Below, in pieces: positions 26,993 through 35,579 of a stretch of 64,000 nt of DNA (positions are counted from its first letter, which is position 1; each line of letters begins with the position of its first letter). Under the pieces are notes generated by a model. It worked only from the letters and a program-made list of their open reading frames with translations, was not told the DNA's origin and ran no database searches. Source of the stretch: an uncultured Bacillota bacterium (GTDB taxonomy: Bacteria > Bacillota > Clostridia > Christensenellales > UBA1242). A program made the translations under genes and the position numbers. The stretch spans positions 145,649 to 209,648 of the forward strand of contig CASFBF010000011.1 of assembly GCA_949292985.1 (NCBI GenBank), read 5' to 3'.

Positions 26993-27032
26993 AAAAAAGA
27001 AAGAAAAATTTTGTTGAAGATTTTTCTTTCTT
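26993..27032 (-). terminator. terminator of the MreB-like gene
   Basis: On the minus strand, AAGAAAGAAAAAT pairs with its complement around a loop of about ten bases and is followed by seven T residues before the minD leader. Confidence 0.7.
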
Positions 27033-27052
27033 GTCAAATAAATTGTTAACTT

Positions 27053-28045
27053 TTAAGACAAAACTTTTTTAAGCAGTGCTTCATCGCTAATAAGTTTTCC
27101 AGCCCCCAAAATTGCCACATTTTCAGCATCTTCACTAATCGTAAAATTATAAGTTAAATTGCGTTTTAAAAAGTCATCTAAACCCGTAATTTTGCTTACA
27201 CCACCAGTGAAAATCACACCATTTTTGATTATATCTGCTGAAATTTCAGGTGGAAGAGTGTTGATTGTTACATTTACCGTTCTAACAATTTCTTCTAAAA
27301 ATGCTTCAAAAACATGTCTTATATCTTTGCAAGAGATTATTTTAGTTTTAGGCATATTACTTACCCCATCTAACCCCATAACTTCCATGTTTAAAGTATC
27401 GTTTTTATAAAGCGAACCTATTTCGCTTTTAACTCTTTCAGCAGTTGGCAATCCAATTAAAATGCCGTCTTTTGCCATTGCCAAGGAATTTGCAAGTGCT
27501 ATATCCATGGCTCTGCCACCAATTCCAAGTGTTACGCCTTTTAATATAGAGCCCAAATTTACAACTGCTATGTCTGTTGTTGCGCCACCAATATCAACAA
27601 TCATGCTTGCTTTTGGTGAAAGAATGTTTACATTACACCCTAAAAGCGAACACAAAACCGCAGGAATAAGGCTTATTTCGTTAAAACCAAGTTTATCAAA
27701 AAGAGAATAATATTTTTTCTTTTCCTCTGCGCTTAATCCGCAAGGAATTAAAACCAAAATGTTGGAAGATTTTTTATACTTAATTTTCTTGAAAAATGTT
27801 GAAAGCATTATAAAAGTATATTCAAAGTTTTCAATAACGCCATTTGCAATAGGATTAAACACTTCAACTTCATCCAAAGTTTTCCAAACAAGTTTTTTTG
27901 CTTCCTCACCAACTGCTTTAACTTTGTAGCCTTCTGTGCTGGTTTCAACCGCAACCAAAGTAGGCTCTTTTAAAACAAAGCCTTGCTCTCTTGCAAAAAT
28001 CGTAGTGTTTGCTCCACCTAATTCAATGGCATAGTTGTAACGCAT
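27053..28045 (-). CDS. mreB: MreB-family actin-like rod-shape protein, divergent
   Basis: A 330-residue actin-fold protein of the MreB/Mbl group, which guides lateral wall synthesis. It has the phosphate-1 motif YAIELGGANTTIFA, where the family has IDLGTANT: the Mg-coordinating Asp is Glu and Thr is Gly. It also has FNPIANGVIENFEYT, the phosphate-2 motif VDIGGATTDIAVV, GGRAMDIALA, the adenosine-binding GVIFTGGVSKITGL and a C-terminal ILGAGKLI. The gene has an AAGGAGG site. It follows the Ppx/GppA-like gene by nine bases, and that neighbour also opens with IELAGAST, so the two probably act together. Confidence 0.88.
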   Translation of the reverse strand: MRYNYAIELGGANTTIFAREQGFVLKEPTLVAVETSTEGYKVKAVGEEAKKLVWKTLDEVEVFNPIANGVIENFEYTFIMLSTFFKKIKYKKSSNILVLIPCGLSAEEKKKYYSLFDKLGFNEISLIPAVLCSLLGCNVNILSPKASMIVDIGGATTDIAVVNLGSILKGVTLGIGGRAMDIALANSLAMAKDGILIGLPTAERVKSEIGSLYKNDTLNMEVMGLDGVSNMPKTKIISCKDIRHVFEAFLEEIVRTVNVTINTLPPEISADIIKNGVIFTGGVSKITGLDDFLKRNLTYNFTISEDAENVAILGAGKLISDEALLKKVLS

Positions 28046-28054
28046 AAAACCTCC

Positions 28055-29533
28055 TTAAATAAGTTGAAGATTTTTCTTGAAAAACTTTCTATAATCCTGA
28101 GCAACCTTCATCCCCTGCATAATTTCGTAAGTAGGGTCTGAATTAACAATAAGTTTCATGATTATAGAATCACCCAAAATATCGCAAACAATATCAGTTA
28201 CAACAAGTTTTTTAGAACTATTAAGTGCAACTGCAAGTTTAACAATAACGCCAAGTTTTCTTACTGCATTTAAGTCTTCATCTGTCAACAAATCTTTGTA
28301 TTTCATCCATTGTGAAAGATTAAAGTTGTCAGATGTTTGACAAGCGCAGATAAATGCGCCTAATAACAAGTCTTTTTGGCTTACTCCACACAATCCTGAA
28401 TTTAAAATAACATAAAATCCGTGCTTTTCATAATCTTCAAAGTTTATTTGTTTGCCACAATCAAACATATATGCCGCAACTCTTAAAGGTTTAACATATG
28501 CCCTAGGCAATTTATGCATAACTTTAAGTTGCTTAAACAATATGCCCGCCATATTTGCAACACGCAAATTGATGGAACTTTCGTCTTTAATAAATTCGTG
28601 GATGTTATCAAAAGAAGAGCCCAATAAATCTGAGAAACGCTCTTGAACATCATTAGAAATGCTTGAAATTATAACGCCTTCTCTAACATTTGCAGTTGAA
28701 ACGCACGCCTCTTGGATTTTTAATTTATCATAAATTGCACTTATGATAGCGAAGCCAGACAAAAGCACATCGCTTCTATCCTCCACCAATCCTTTAACTT
28801 TGGTTATTTTATCAAGGTCTAAGCCTTTCACAAAACTTATAACTTTATTTTCAAGTGTTTTGTTTACTGGATAGTTATTGTCAATTTCAAGTGGATAATG
28901 GTCTATTTTTTTTGCAACTCTACCTAAATTTATAAATGGATTACCTACGCCAACGATAGCCTCATCTTCATCAACATTAAGATTTTTAAAATTCATATTA
29001 CTTGTAAATTCCGCTTTCATTTGGTCAAAATCCAAACTGGCATTATTTATGTTTTCGTATCCAAAAGGAACAACTTCATATCCCAATGTCGTCCTTCTGT
29101 TGTATTTAATAAAATATGTGCTGTTTGTTGCAATATAAACAATCACTCCCTTTGAATTATCAATCTTGTTTACAACGGAAGTGTAAATATTTTTTACAAC
29201 ATCTTCTTCATTAAGAAAACTAAAACCAAGCCCAGTGTTATTATATATCTCTTCAAAAAAACCACGCTGATTTCTTGCTTGCAAGATAATATTGTTTGCA
29301 ACAGCGATAATTTTTTTAACCCCATTTTCTTCAACAATATTTCTGTAAAGTTTAAGAACTGCAACTATGTCTGAAATGGTTTTTGGTTTTAAAAGTTTTT
29401 CATCATTTATGTCTTTTGAAATATTAGCAGAGTCGCTTTCCTGCCTTACCAATCTACTTCTTCCATTTTGTGTCTCATAAATTGAAAGAACCGTGCTTGC
29501 GCCTGCTAATTCTATTATTGCAACTTTTTCCAT
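28055..29533 (-). CDS. Ppx/GppA-family phosphatase-like protein
   Basis: A 492-residue protein. The N-terminal two-thirds have the actin-like ASKHA layout of exopolyphosphatase/guanosine pentaphosphatase (VAIIELAGASTVLSIYETQ; later VIVYIATNSTYFIKYN and LLSGFAIISAIYD). The C-terminal third is a helical HD-like domain (VANMAGILFKQLKVMHKLP ... VAAYMFDCGKQINF). The usual DxGSNS opening is altered to ELAGAS, and the second phosphate motif (DIGGGS) is hard to see, so phosphatase activity is doubtful. It is the first gene of a pair with the MreB-like gene, suggesting a role in envelope growth or signalling. Confidence 0.72.
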   Translation of the reverse strand: MEKVAIIELAGASTVLSIYETQNGRSRLVRQESDSANISKDINDEKLLKPKTISDIVAVLKLYRNIVEENGVKKIIAVANNIILQARNQRGFFEEIYNNTGLGFSFLNEEDVVKNIYTSVVNKIDNSKGVIVYIATNSTYFIKYNRRTTLGYEVVPFGYENINNASLDFDQMKAEFTSNMNFKNLNVDEDEAIVGVGNPFINLGRVAKKIDHYPLEIDNNYPVNKTLENKVISFVKGLDLDKITKVKGLVEDRSDVLLSGFAIISAIYDKLKIQEACVSTANVREGVIISSISNDVQERFSDLLGSSFDNIHEFIKDESSINLRVANMAGILFKQLKVMHKLPRAYVKPLRVAAYMFDCGKQINFEDYEKHGFYVILNSGLCGVSQKDLLLGAFICACQTSDNFNLSQWMKYKDLLTDEDLNAVRKLGVIVKLAVALNSSKKLVVTDIVCDILGDSIIMKLIVNSDPTYEIMQGMKVAQDYRKFFKKNLQLI

Positions 29534-29545
29534 ATAAACCTCATT

Positions 29546-29716
29546 TTAATTGTCGTTTATAGCACTTACTGGACAACTAGCCTTACATGCTCCACATTTA
29601 ATGCATTTAGATTTATCAATAGATGCTTTCCCATTTTTATCAAATGAAATGGCTTCTACTGGGCAAATAGCAATGCATGTGCCACAACTTATACATTTTT
29701 TTGAATTTACAATCAT
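29546..29716 (-). CDS. 2[4Fe-4S] ferredoxin
   Basis: A 56-residue electron carrier. It has two CxxCxxCxxxCP clusters: Cys 8, 11, 14, 18 in CISCGTCIAICPVEAI and Cys 38, 41, 44, 48 in CIKCGACKASCPVSAI. This is the classical clostridial ferredoxin layout and supports an anaerobic lifestyle. ATG 29716 has a GAGG ribosome site. It lies 12 bases upstream of the Ppx/GppA-like gene and could share its transcript. Confidence 0.95.
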   Translation of the reverse strand: MIVNSKKCISCGTCIAICPVEAISFDKNGKASIDKSKCIKCGACKASCPVSAINDN

Positions 29717-29818
29717 TTTTAACCTCTTACAAGGTGTATTATATCATAACAAACTTGGTTTTGTCCACCTTTTTTTGATAAAACTTTTAAACAAAAATTC
29801 TTGAATTTGCCTAGTTTT

Positions 29819-30190
29819 TTAGGCTTTTTGTTTTTTTAATGCTTTAAAAAATTCACCTATTGCAAGCACAACTAAAAACCCACCAAAGCAACGCCTTAAA
29901 ACCATGCTTGGCAAAACAGTAGCCATGAATGCGCCAATAATGGCAAAAATTACTCCGCCTAGAATTATCCAAAATATATCTTTTGTAACAATCAGACCAT
30001 TTTTCGAATGAATGTATATAGAAAATATAGCCATAAACAAAAATGTAAGCAAATTTATGCCTTGACTTAGTTGTTGATCAAAATTTAAAAAAATAGTAAG
30101 CAACGGTATAAGCAATGTGCCACCACCCATACCTAGTCCACCAAAAAATCCACCAAGAATACCAAATAAAATTTGTAAAAAAATTATCAT
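29819..30190 (-). CDS. TauE/SafE-family permease, C-terminal half as separate protein
   Basis: A 123-residue integral membrane protein with about four hydrophobic helices and the family glycine motif GGLGMGGGTLLIPLLTIFL. TauE/SafE proteins export sulfite, sulfonates or related anions and are normally about 250 residues with two such halves. Here the second half is encoded separately and overlaps the preceding half-gene by four bases (ATGA), so the halves most likely assemble as a heterodimer. The substrate cannot be read from the sequence. Confidence 0.85.
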   Translation of the reverse strand: MIIFLQILFGILGGFFGGLGMGGGTLLIPLLTIFLNFDQQLSQGINLLTFLFMAIFSIYIHSKNGLIVTKDIFWIILGGVIFAIIGAFMATVLPSMVLRRCFGGFLVVLAIGEFFKALKKQKA

Positions 30191-30591
30191 ATCAACAATC
30201 TAATTCCTCCTATCAACATAATTACAGCGAAAATGATTCTTAAAGTTTTTGACGGAATAAATTTAAGCGCAAATGATCCCGCAATTCCACCTACAAGAAC
30301 TCCCAAACCCACTGTTAAAAGAGGAAGAGATTCAATACTTCCCTTAAATATGTAAATCACGCAACTTACAAGTGATAAAGGAAAGATTACTGCTATTGCC
30401 GTGGCATGAGCCTGCTTATTATTTAACCCCAATCCTTTTTCAAGAGTTGGAACGCAAATCATGCCTCCTCCGCCACCAAAAAAACCGTTTAAAAAACCCA
30501 CTATGCTACCCAGCATAATCAAGATAATCTTTTTTTTCAAAGGCGCTTTACCTTTAATCAACGATTTATTATTTTCATTTTTCATTTTCAC
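30187..30591 (-). CDS. TauE/SafE-family permease, N-terminal half as separate protein
   Basis: A 134-residue membrane protein with a basic N-terminus, about four helices and the glycine motif GFFGGGGGMICVPTLEKGLGLNNKQAHATA. It is the partner of the next gene (ATGA overlap). The start is taken as GTG 30591 because a perfect TATAAT (30603-30598) ends six bases before it and no ribosome site is seen; ATG 30585 two codons later is the alternative. Together the two genes replace a single TauE/SafE permease. Confidence 0.83.
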   Translation of the reverse strand: MKMKNENNKSLIKGKAPLKKKIILIMLGSIVGFLNGFFGGGGGMICVPTLEKGLGLNNKQAHATAIAVIFPLSLVSCVIYIFKGSIESLPLLTVGLGVLVGGIAGSFALKFIPSKTLRIIFAVIMLIGGIRLLI

Positions 30592-30597
30592 TAAATT

Positions 30598-30603
30598 ATT
30601 ATA
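30598..30603 (-). promoter_or_regulatory. -10 box six bases before the split permease start
   Basis: Minus-strand TATAAT followed by six bases and GTG 30591. No convincing -35 was found. Confidence 0.45.
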
Positions 30604-30623
30604 AATATTTAATTAAAAAATAT

Positions 30624-30652
30624 TTGATTATTAGATAAATTTGTTGTATACT
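30624..30652 (+). promoter_or_regulatory. promoter of the 1072-residue surface protein gene
   Basis: TTGATT (30624-30629), 17 bases, TATACT (30647-30652), about 33 bases before the ATG. Confidence 0.65.
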
Positions 30653-30684
30653 AAATCGTAACGTTAACTCAAAAGGTGTGCTAT

Positions 30685-33600
30685 ATGACAAAGAAAAAAT
30701 CAATACTTACAACATTATCATTACTTATTTTTGCGCTATTATTGCCCTTTGCAATGATTGTGCTGTTGCCAATCAAAATGCCAGTTAAAGCAAGCACTAT
30801 TGAAGAATATAGTGAAAGTGTTTCTATTACAAATTCAAGTTTTAACTCTATATCGTCTACATACTATGATGGCGATGTTTCTGGCTGGACAAGATATTGG
30901 GGAAACACCGGCGCAAAAACTATGATTATTGATATTCAAAACAAATTCGACCAGTATTCTTCATCAACATACTACCTTCAAAGCAACCCTGAAAAAGTGG
31001 GTACGGATAATAAAATATTGATGATCAATTCTGCAAATACTTCCCCTACTTCTTCAAATTTTAGTTCAAGAGAAATATCCGAAGGTTATATTTCTGATGC
31101 AATATCACTTTCAGCAAATTCCTATTATGAATTTCAAGTTTCAATGAAAACTCAATCATTCAATGAAGCAAATGCATTTGGGTCAGTTTATATTTCAGGT
31201 TTAGTTGATGAAAATGATGAAGCGATTAACGCTAATGTTGAATATCAAACTTGCAATAACTGGACAACTTATTATTTTTATATAGCAACAGGCAATCAGG
31301 ATCAATCTATCACAATTGACTTATGGTTAGGCACAAACGAACGCCCATCAACAGGAGTTGTTTTCTTTGATGAAGTAAGGGGTGTTCAACTTTCAGAAAA
31401 TGCATTTTACAAAAACATGGAACTTAACGACAAATACGGCATTGACTATGTTTTAGCAGACGGAATAGAAGATAGAAACATAATAAACACAGACAACCTT
31501 AATTTTAATTTTGAAAAAAGTTTAGAAGGTTCAATAAACAACCTTGTTGATTGGAATGTTACATCATCATCAATCGGCGGTCATGCAAGAATTTTGAATT
31601 TGAATAAAGGTGCATTTGAAGATGCAACCACATTTGAATATCCTGGCAGTGACCTTTCAGTAAACAATACCCAAGCGTTGGCACTTTGGGCATTTGATTC
31701 AAATGTTTCTGTAAAATCACAGCCATTTGAAATCAAATCTTTGGGATTATACAAAATAACACTTAATGTAAAAACTTCTGAATTAACAGCAGGCAATTTC
31801 ACAGTTTCAATAAATGAAACAAACTCAATTAAAGATGAATTTGGTTATCTTTCTTCATATGTACTTGGCAGTGCAACTTCTTCTGCCCTTTCAGCAAATG
31901 GTTCAAACAATCTTATAAACGGTTATTCACAGGTAACTTTCTATGTTCAAGGTCATGATAGATACGATTCAGAAGTAGAGTTGAGTTTAAACCTTGGCTC
32001 AACCGACTCCCATGCAACAGGAGCAGTTATCGTTGACAATATAACCGTTGAACTTGTAAGCAGTGAAGACTTTGTTACAGATGGCAATATTTTGCAATTA
32101 GCGACAGCACAAGCAGGCTCAACAACATTTACTAATGGATATTTCAACAAAGCATCAAACGCAACAAACACTTTAACATACCCTATTGCACCTGCTGACT
32201 GGACAATTACTAAGTCAGAAAACAACTCAAATCAAGAAGCAGGTATAATAAATGTTTATTCACCATATTTTGAATCTTATGATTTCTATTGGAAAGAATC
32301 ACTTGCAAACCCAGGTTCACCTGATGAGTATTCTTCAACGAATGATGTAAACAACATTTTGATGTTATACAACCAAACAAGTAACTATCAGTCAATCACA
32401 TCGTCAACATTTAATTTAGATGCAAACACTTACTATACATTAACTTTCAAATACAAAACATTAGGCAATGCATCATTTAACATTAAAATAACTGATGAAG
32501 ATGGAATTAAACTTTTAACACAAACATCACTATCAAACAACAGTTGGACAACTTATAAATGCGAAATATATACTGGTGAGGTTGCATCAACATCACAATT
32601 AACCATTGAACTTGGCACAGAAGAAGAAATGGTTTCAGGTTATGCATTTTTTGATAATTTTGAAATAAACACTTCAACCGCAGAAAAATTTGAGACTGCA
32701 AGCGTACAGATTGACCTTTCGGGGTTTATGCTTAACTTGGACCCTAATAACGAAATAACAAACAACATCACTTCATCAAACGCTTACACAGGAAAAATAG
32801 TTTCTGGCGACAGCAATTCTGCAAAAGGTGGAATTATTAAAGGTGAAGGTAACGATGCCTTTGAATATGTAAACGATAATGGCGAAATCTTACCTATTGA
32901 TGATGGAAGCCTAACAAAAAATGTGCTTGTAATTCAAACTGACAAACCTTCAACTTTCTCATTAACTTCAAACTTTACAATATCAGCAAGTTCAAGCAAA
33001 TCATATTATGAACTTTCGTTCAGACTTCTCACTTCCTTCCCTTCATACTCAGGAACACATATACATGATGGCGAAGAAGTAGATACTAAATTTGGTGTTT
33101 CAATTGGTTTGAACGATTTTGATAAAATTGAAGGCTTAACATCAAATAACGGTTGGACTGAATATAAAATTTTGTTTAACACATCAGAAGATAAAGATGT
33201 TGCGTTTGTGTTCAGCCTTATTTCTGATTGCAGAGATACAACAGGATACGCTTTCCTGACTGATATAAGTTGGAAAGAAAGCGATGCCGAAACATATAAC
33301 ACAGCAAGCAGACAAGCAGAATTCAACAAAACTCTATTTACAACATCAACCACAGTATCAACAGATACAGATGGAGATGACGGTGATGACAACACAACTG
33401 ACACAACAACTGACAATAACCTAAATGAAACATTGTGGGTGCTCATACCTTCCCTTATCCTTGCTGTGGTTTTAATAATTGCTGTTGTAGCATTTGCTCT
33501 TAAACATGTAAAATTTAAAAAATCAGTTAAAATTGACAAGAAAAATTACGACAGAGAAGAATCATTACATGCAGATATTTTAACAAATCAAGCAAAAGAA

Positions 33601-33903
33601 ATACAAAAAGCGGAAATAGAAAAAGTTAATGGCCACATTGAAACCATTAAAGCACAAATTGCAGATCTTGAAGAGAATAACAAACAAACCATTGCTCAAT
33701 CAAGACAGCAAGGAAAAGTTACAAAATCAGTTGAAAAGCAATTTAAATCTTTCGCTCAAAAGCGTGCCACTTTACAAAAAACAATGGATGAACTCAATGA
33801 ACATAAATCATTCATTGAAACAAAAGACTATTTGATTACTATTGAAAAACGCATCATTTCAAATAGAAAAAAACAGTCAAAACAGAATAAGAAACAAAAA
33901 TAA
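30685..33903 (+). CDS. large surface protein with repeated carbohydrate-binding-type domains and cytoplasmic coiled coil
   Basis: A 1072-residue exported protein. The signal segment (about 8-35) ends PVKAS. The extracellular part holds at least four jelly-roll modules of the CBM_4/9 type, each closing with a related strand: STGVVFFDEV, ATGAVIVDNI, VSGYAFFDNF and TTGYAFLTDI. A low-complexity Asp/Thr linker leads to a transmembrane helix (about 923-945, LWVLIPSLILAVVLIIAVVAF). About 125 cytoplasmic residues form a Lys/Glu/Gln-rich coiled coil (AKEIQKAEIEKVNGHIETIKAQ...). Sugar or wall binding is inferred from the modules. A coiled coil of this size inside the cell is unusual for a surface adhesin. 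ATG 30685 has AAAAGG eight bases upstream. A terminator follows. Confidence 0.82.
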   Translation: MTKKKSILTTLSLLIFALLLPFAMIVLLPIKMPVKASTIEEYSESVSITNSSFNSISSTYYDGDVSGWTRYWGNTGAKTMIIDIQNKFDQYSSSTYYLQSNPEKVGTDNKILMINSANTSPTSSNFSSREISEGYISDAISLSANSYYEFQVSMKTQSFNEANAFGSVYISGLVDENDEAINANVEYQTCNNWTTYYFYIATGNQDQSITIDLWLGTNERPSTGVVFFDEVRGVQLSENAFYKNMELNDKYGIDYVLADGIEDRNIINTDNLNFNFEKSLEGSINNLVDWNVTSSSIGGHARILNLNKGAFEDATTFEYPGSDLSVNNTQALALWAFDSNVSVKSQPFEIKSLGLYKITLNVKTSELTAGNFTVSINETNSIKDEFGYLSSYVLGSATSSALSANGSNNLINGYSQVTFYVQGHDRYDSEVELSLNLGSTDSHATGAVIVDNITVELVSSEDFVTDGNILQLATAQAGSTTFTNGYFNKASNATNTLTYPIAPADWTITKSENNSNQEAGIINVYSPYFESYDFYWKESLANPGSPDEYSSTNDVNNILMLYNQTSNYQSITSSTFNLDANTYYTLTFKYKTLGNASFNIKITDEDGIKLLTQTSLSNNSWTTYKCEIYTGEVASTSQLTIELGTEEEMVSGYAFFDNFEINTSTAEKFETASVQIDLSGFMLNLDPNNEITNNITSSNAYTGKIVSGDSNSAKGGIIKGEGNDAFEYVNDNGEILPIDDGSLTKNVLVIQTDKPSTFSLTSNFTISASSSKSYYELSFRLLTSFPSYSGTHIHDGEEVDTKFGVSIGLNDFDKIEGLTSNNGWTEYKILFNTSEDKDVAFVFSLISDCRDTTGYAFLTDISWKESDAETYNTASRQAEFNKTLFTTSTTVSTDTDGDDGDDNTTDTTTDNNLNETLWVLIPSLILAVVLIIAVVAFALKHVKFKKSVKIDKKNYDREESLHADILTNQAKEIQKAEIEKVNGHIETIKAQIADLEENNKQTIAQSRQQGKVTKSVEKQFKSFAQKRATLQKTMDELNEHKSFIETKDYLITIEKRIISNRKKQSKQNKKQK

Positions 33904-33930
33904 AAGAACCTTTTGAAAGGTTCTTTTTTT
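33902..33930 (+). terminator. terminator after the 1072-residue surface protein gene
   Basis: AAAAGAACCT (33902-33911) pairs with AGGTTCTTTT (33918-33927), followed by T residues. Confidence 0.85.
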
Positions 33931-33953
33931 AAATAAAAATAAGTTAATTATTA

Positions 33954-34439
33954 TTACTCGTCATCATCATCGTCATCATCATCGTCATCATCATCTTCGT
34001 CATCATCGTCATCATCATCGAAATCTAAATCGTCGTCTAAATCTTCATCAATGTCTAAGTCGTCGTCATCAAAGTCCATATCATCATCAAAATCACCGTC
34101 TAAAATATTATCGTCATCAAGATCTGTAACCGATGCCATTTCGCCTGTTTCTTCATCAGGTGAAACATAATCGTCTTCTTCATCACGGTCAATATATTTA
34201 GTCCAATCAGCATTAACTTCACCATCTTCGGTTTGATGTTCCTTTAAACAACTAGAACACATAATTTCGTCTGGTTGGATATAATTTGTTTTGCATATTG
34301 GGCAAAGTTCCAAATCTAAATCGTCCATATACTCATCTTTGTTTGATAACTCTGCTTGGCAAACAGAACAAAGTTTTTCGCTTTTTTTAATAAAGTTAAG
34401 TTCGCATCTTGGGCAACGCTTATATTCAGGTTTTTTCAT
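33954..34439 (-). CDS. zinc-ribbon protein with long poly-Asp tail
   Basis: A 161-residue cytoplasmic protein. The N-terminus has two to three CxxC pairs (CPRC, CSVC, CPIC, CSSC), forming one or two zinc ribbons. From about residue 85 the chain is almost purely acidic, ending in runs of Asp broken by single Glu residues. The tail is encoded by a (GAT/GAC)n-rich tract at 33957-34095, a simple trinucleotide repeat that could change length by slippage. The start is ATG 34439, with AAAGGAG; an upstream frame to 34499 has no ribosome site. Acidic tails often mimic nucleic acid; a role in RNA polymerase or ribosome binding is only an inference. Confidence 0.75.
   Translation of the reverse strand: MKKPEYKRCPRCELNFIKKSEKLCSVCQAELSNKDEYMDDLDLELCPICKTNYIQPDEIMCSSCLKEHQTEDGEVNADWTKYIDRDEEDDYVSPDEETGEMASVTDLDDDNILDGDFDDDMDFDDDDLDIDEDLDDDLDFDDDDDDDEDDDDDDDDDDDDE
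33957..34020 (+). repeat. trinucleotide (TCA/TCG)n tract
   Basis: About twenty consecutive TCA, TCG or TCT units on the plus strand encode the terminal Asp/Glu run of the zinc-ribbon protein on the minus strand. TCA/TCG-rich sequence continues less regularly to about 34095. Confidence 0.8.
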
Positions 34440-34466
34440 AAAAATCTCCTTTGAAAATCTAATGCA

Positions 34467-34495
34467 ATTATACCTATTACTATTAGTTATGTCTA
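34467..34495 (-). promoter_or_regulatory. promoter of the zinc-ribbon protein gene
   Basis: Minus-strand TAGACA (34495-34490), 17 bases, TATAAT (34472-34467). Confidence 0.6.
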
Positions 34496-34536
34496 GCAAA
34501 ATGAATATGTTTTTAAAAAATTTTTATTACAATTTT

Positions 34537-35154
34537 TTAATTATTTTCTTCCGCAGCCGAGCGCCTTATGTATTTAATAGAAATATCCTTTGCAGAAATC
34601 AAATTACCCTCTTTTTCACCCTTATTTGCAACCTCTAACAAAATTTCTGGCTTAATTGTTATAATATATGGTAAAAATCCTTCTTCTGCCAAACAATACT
34701 TGTTTTCTCCACCTTTAAGAACTTCTACGCCCGATAAAAGATGTTCGTCAACAATTTTTTTGCCAGACTTATCATATGTCGCACCATAGAATAATCCGCT
34801 TTGCGCTTTCATGTAACATGTGAATTTATTTTTTGTTTTATAATCTTTCAAAACCTGTGCAGCCATAAGGTCTAGTGTTGGAATTGGAACAACCTTTTTT
34901 TCAGGCATGCCCGCGCAAAATCCTTTAATTAGTGCAGCACCAATTCTAAGGCCAGTGAAAGAACCAGGGCCTATAACCAGTCCAAAATTGCCAACATCTG
35001 CAAGCGAAATATTGTTTTTAGTTAAAATCTCATGTATTTCCTGCATCATTTTTTCAGACTGTTTGCAATCGGCTTCTATTTCACAAAATCTGGTTGTTTC
35101 TCCTGCCTGAATAGCAATAATTGCAGTTTTTGTTGCCGTTGAAATTACAAGCAT
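34537..35154 (-). CDS. tsaB: tRNA threonylcarbamoyladenosine biosynthesis protein TsaB
   Basis: A 205-residue ASKHA-fold partner of TsaD in making t6A at position 37 of ANN-decoding tRNAs. It has the opening MLVISTATKTAIIAIQAG and the conserved GLVIGPGSFTGLRIGAALIKGF and VPIPTLDLMAAQ segments. It lies two bases downstream of tsaE on the same strand, as in many Firmicutes; tsaD is not in the window. GGGG precedes ATG 35154. Confidence 0.94.
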   Translation of the reverse strand: MLVISTATKTAIIAIQAGETTRFCEIEADCKQSEKMMQEIHEILTKNNISLADVGNFGLVIGPGSFTGLRIGAALIKGFCAGMPEKKVVPIPTLDLMAAQVLKDYKTKNKFTCYMKAQSGLFYGATYDKSGKKIVDEHLLSGVEVLKGGENKYCLAEEGFLPYIITIKPEILLEVANKGEKEGNLISAKDISIKYIRRSAAEENN

Positions 35155-35156
35155 TT

Positions 35157-35579
35157 TTATCCCCTTTTAATAATTTGTATTTGCCTTTGATTATCATCAA
35201 CTTTATCAATAACTATTTTAAAATCCCAATCTCTAACCAACTCTTCTGCCTGCTGTGGCCATTCCACAATGCTAACACCTTTTAATTGGTCGTGGTCGAA
35301 ATACTCTTCTAACCCCAACATTTCAGCCTCTTGCGGATCTGTTATTCTATACAAATCAAAATGATAAATAGGCATTCTACCACCGTCGTATATATTCATA
35401 ATGGTAAAAGTTGGGCTTGTAACAAGCATCTTGCATTTTAAACCTTTTACAAAGCCTTTAACAAAGTGAGTTTTGCCTGCGCCAAGGTCGCCCTGCAATA
35501 AGATGATGCAAGGATTTTTAATGCTTTTAGCAAATTTTGAAGCAATGTCCATGGTTTGTTTTTCACTTTTGCTCAGCAT
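35157..35579 (-). CDS. tsaE: tRNA threonylcarbamoyladenosine biosynthesis ATPase TsaE
   Basis: A 140-residue P-loop ATPase of the t6A complex. It has Walker A LQGDLGAGKTHFVKGF, SPTFTIMNIYDG, and the TsaE-specific HFDLYRI and VSIVEWP. The start is ATG 35579, with AGGAGG six bases upstream. It overlaps the end of the PAP2 gene by 17 bases, so the ribosome site lies inside that gene. Confidence 0.95.
   Translation of the reverse strand: MLSKSEKQTMDIASKFAKSIKNPCIILLQGDLGAGKTHFVKGFVKGLKCKMLVTSPTFTIMNIYDGGRMPIYHFDLYRITDPQEAEMLGLEEYFDHDQLKGVSIVEWPQQAEELVRDWDFKIVIDKVDDNQRQIQIIKRG

Noticed and set aside
29806-29836. Plus-strand terminator-like hairpin (GCCTA/TAGGC followed by T residues)
   Set aside because: No plus-strand gene precedes it, and it lies at the end of a minus-strand coding region; probably fortuitous.
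33957-34095. Possible CRISPR or tandem-repeat array
   Set aside because: The units are 3 bp codons for Asp/Glu without spacers. No CRISPR array or cas gene is in the window.
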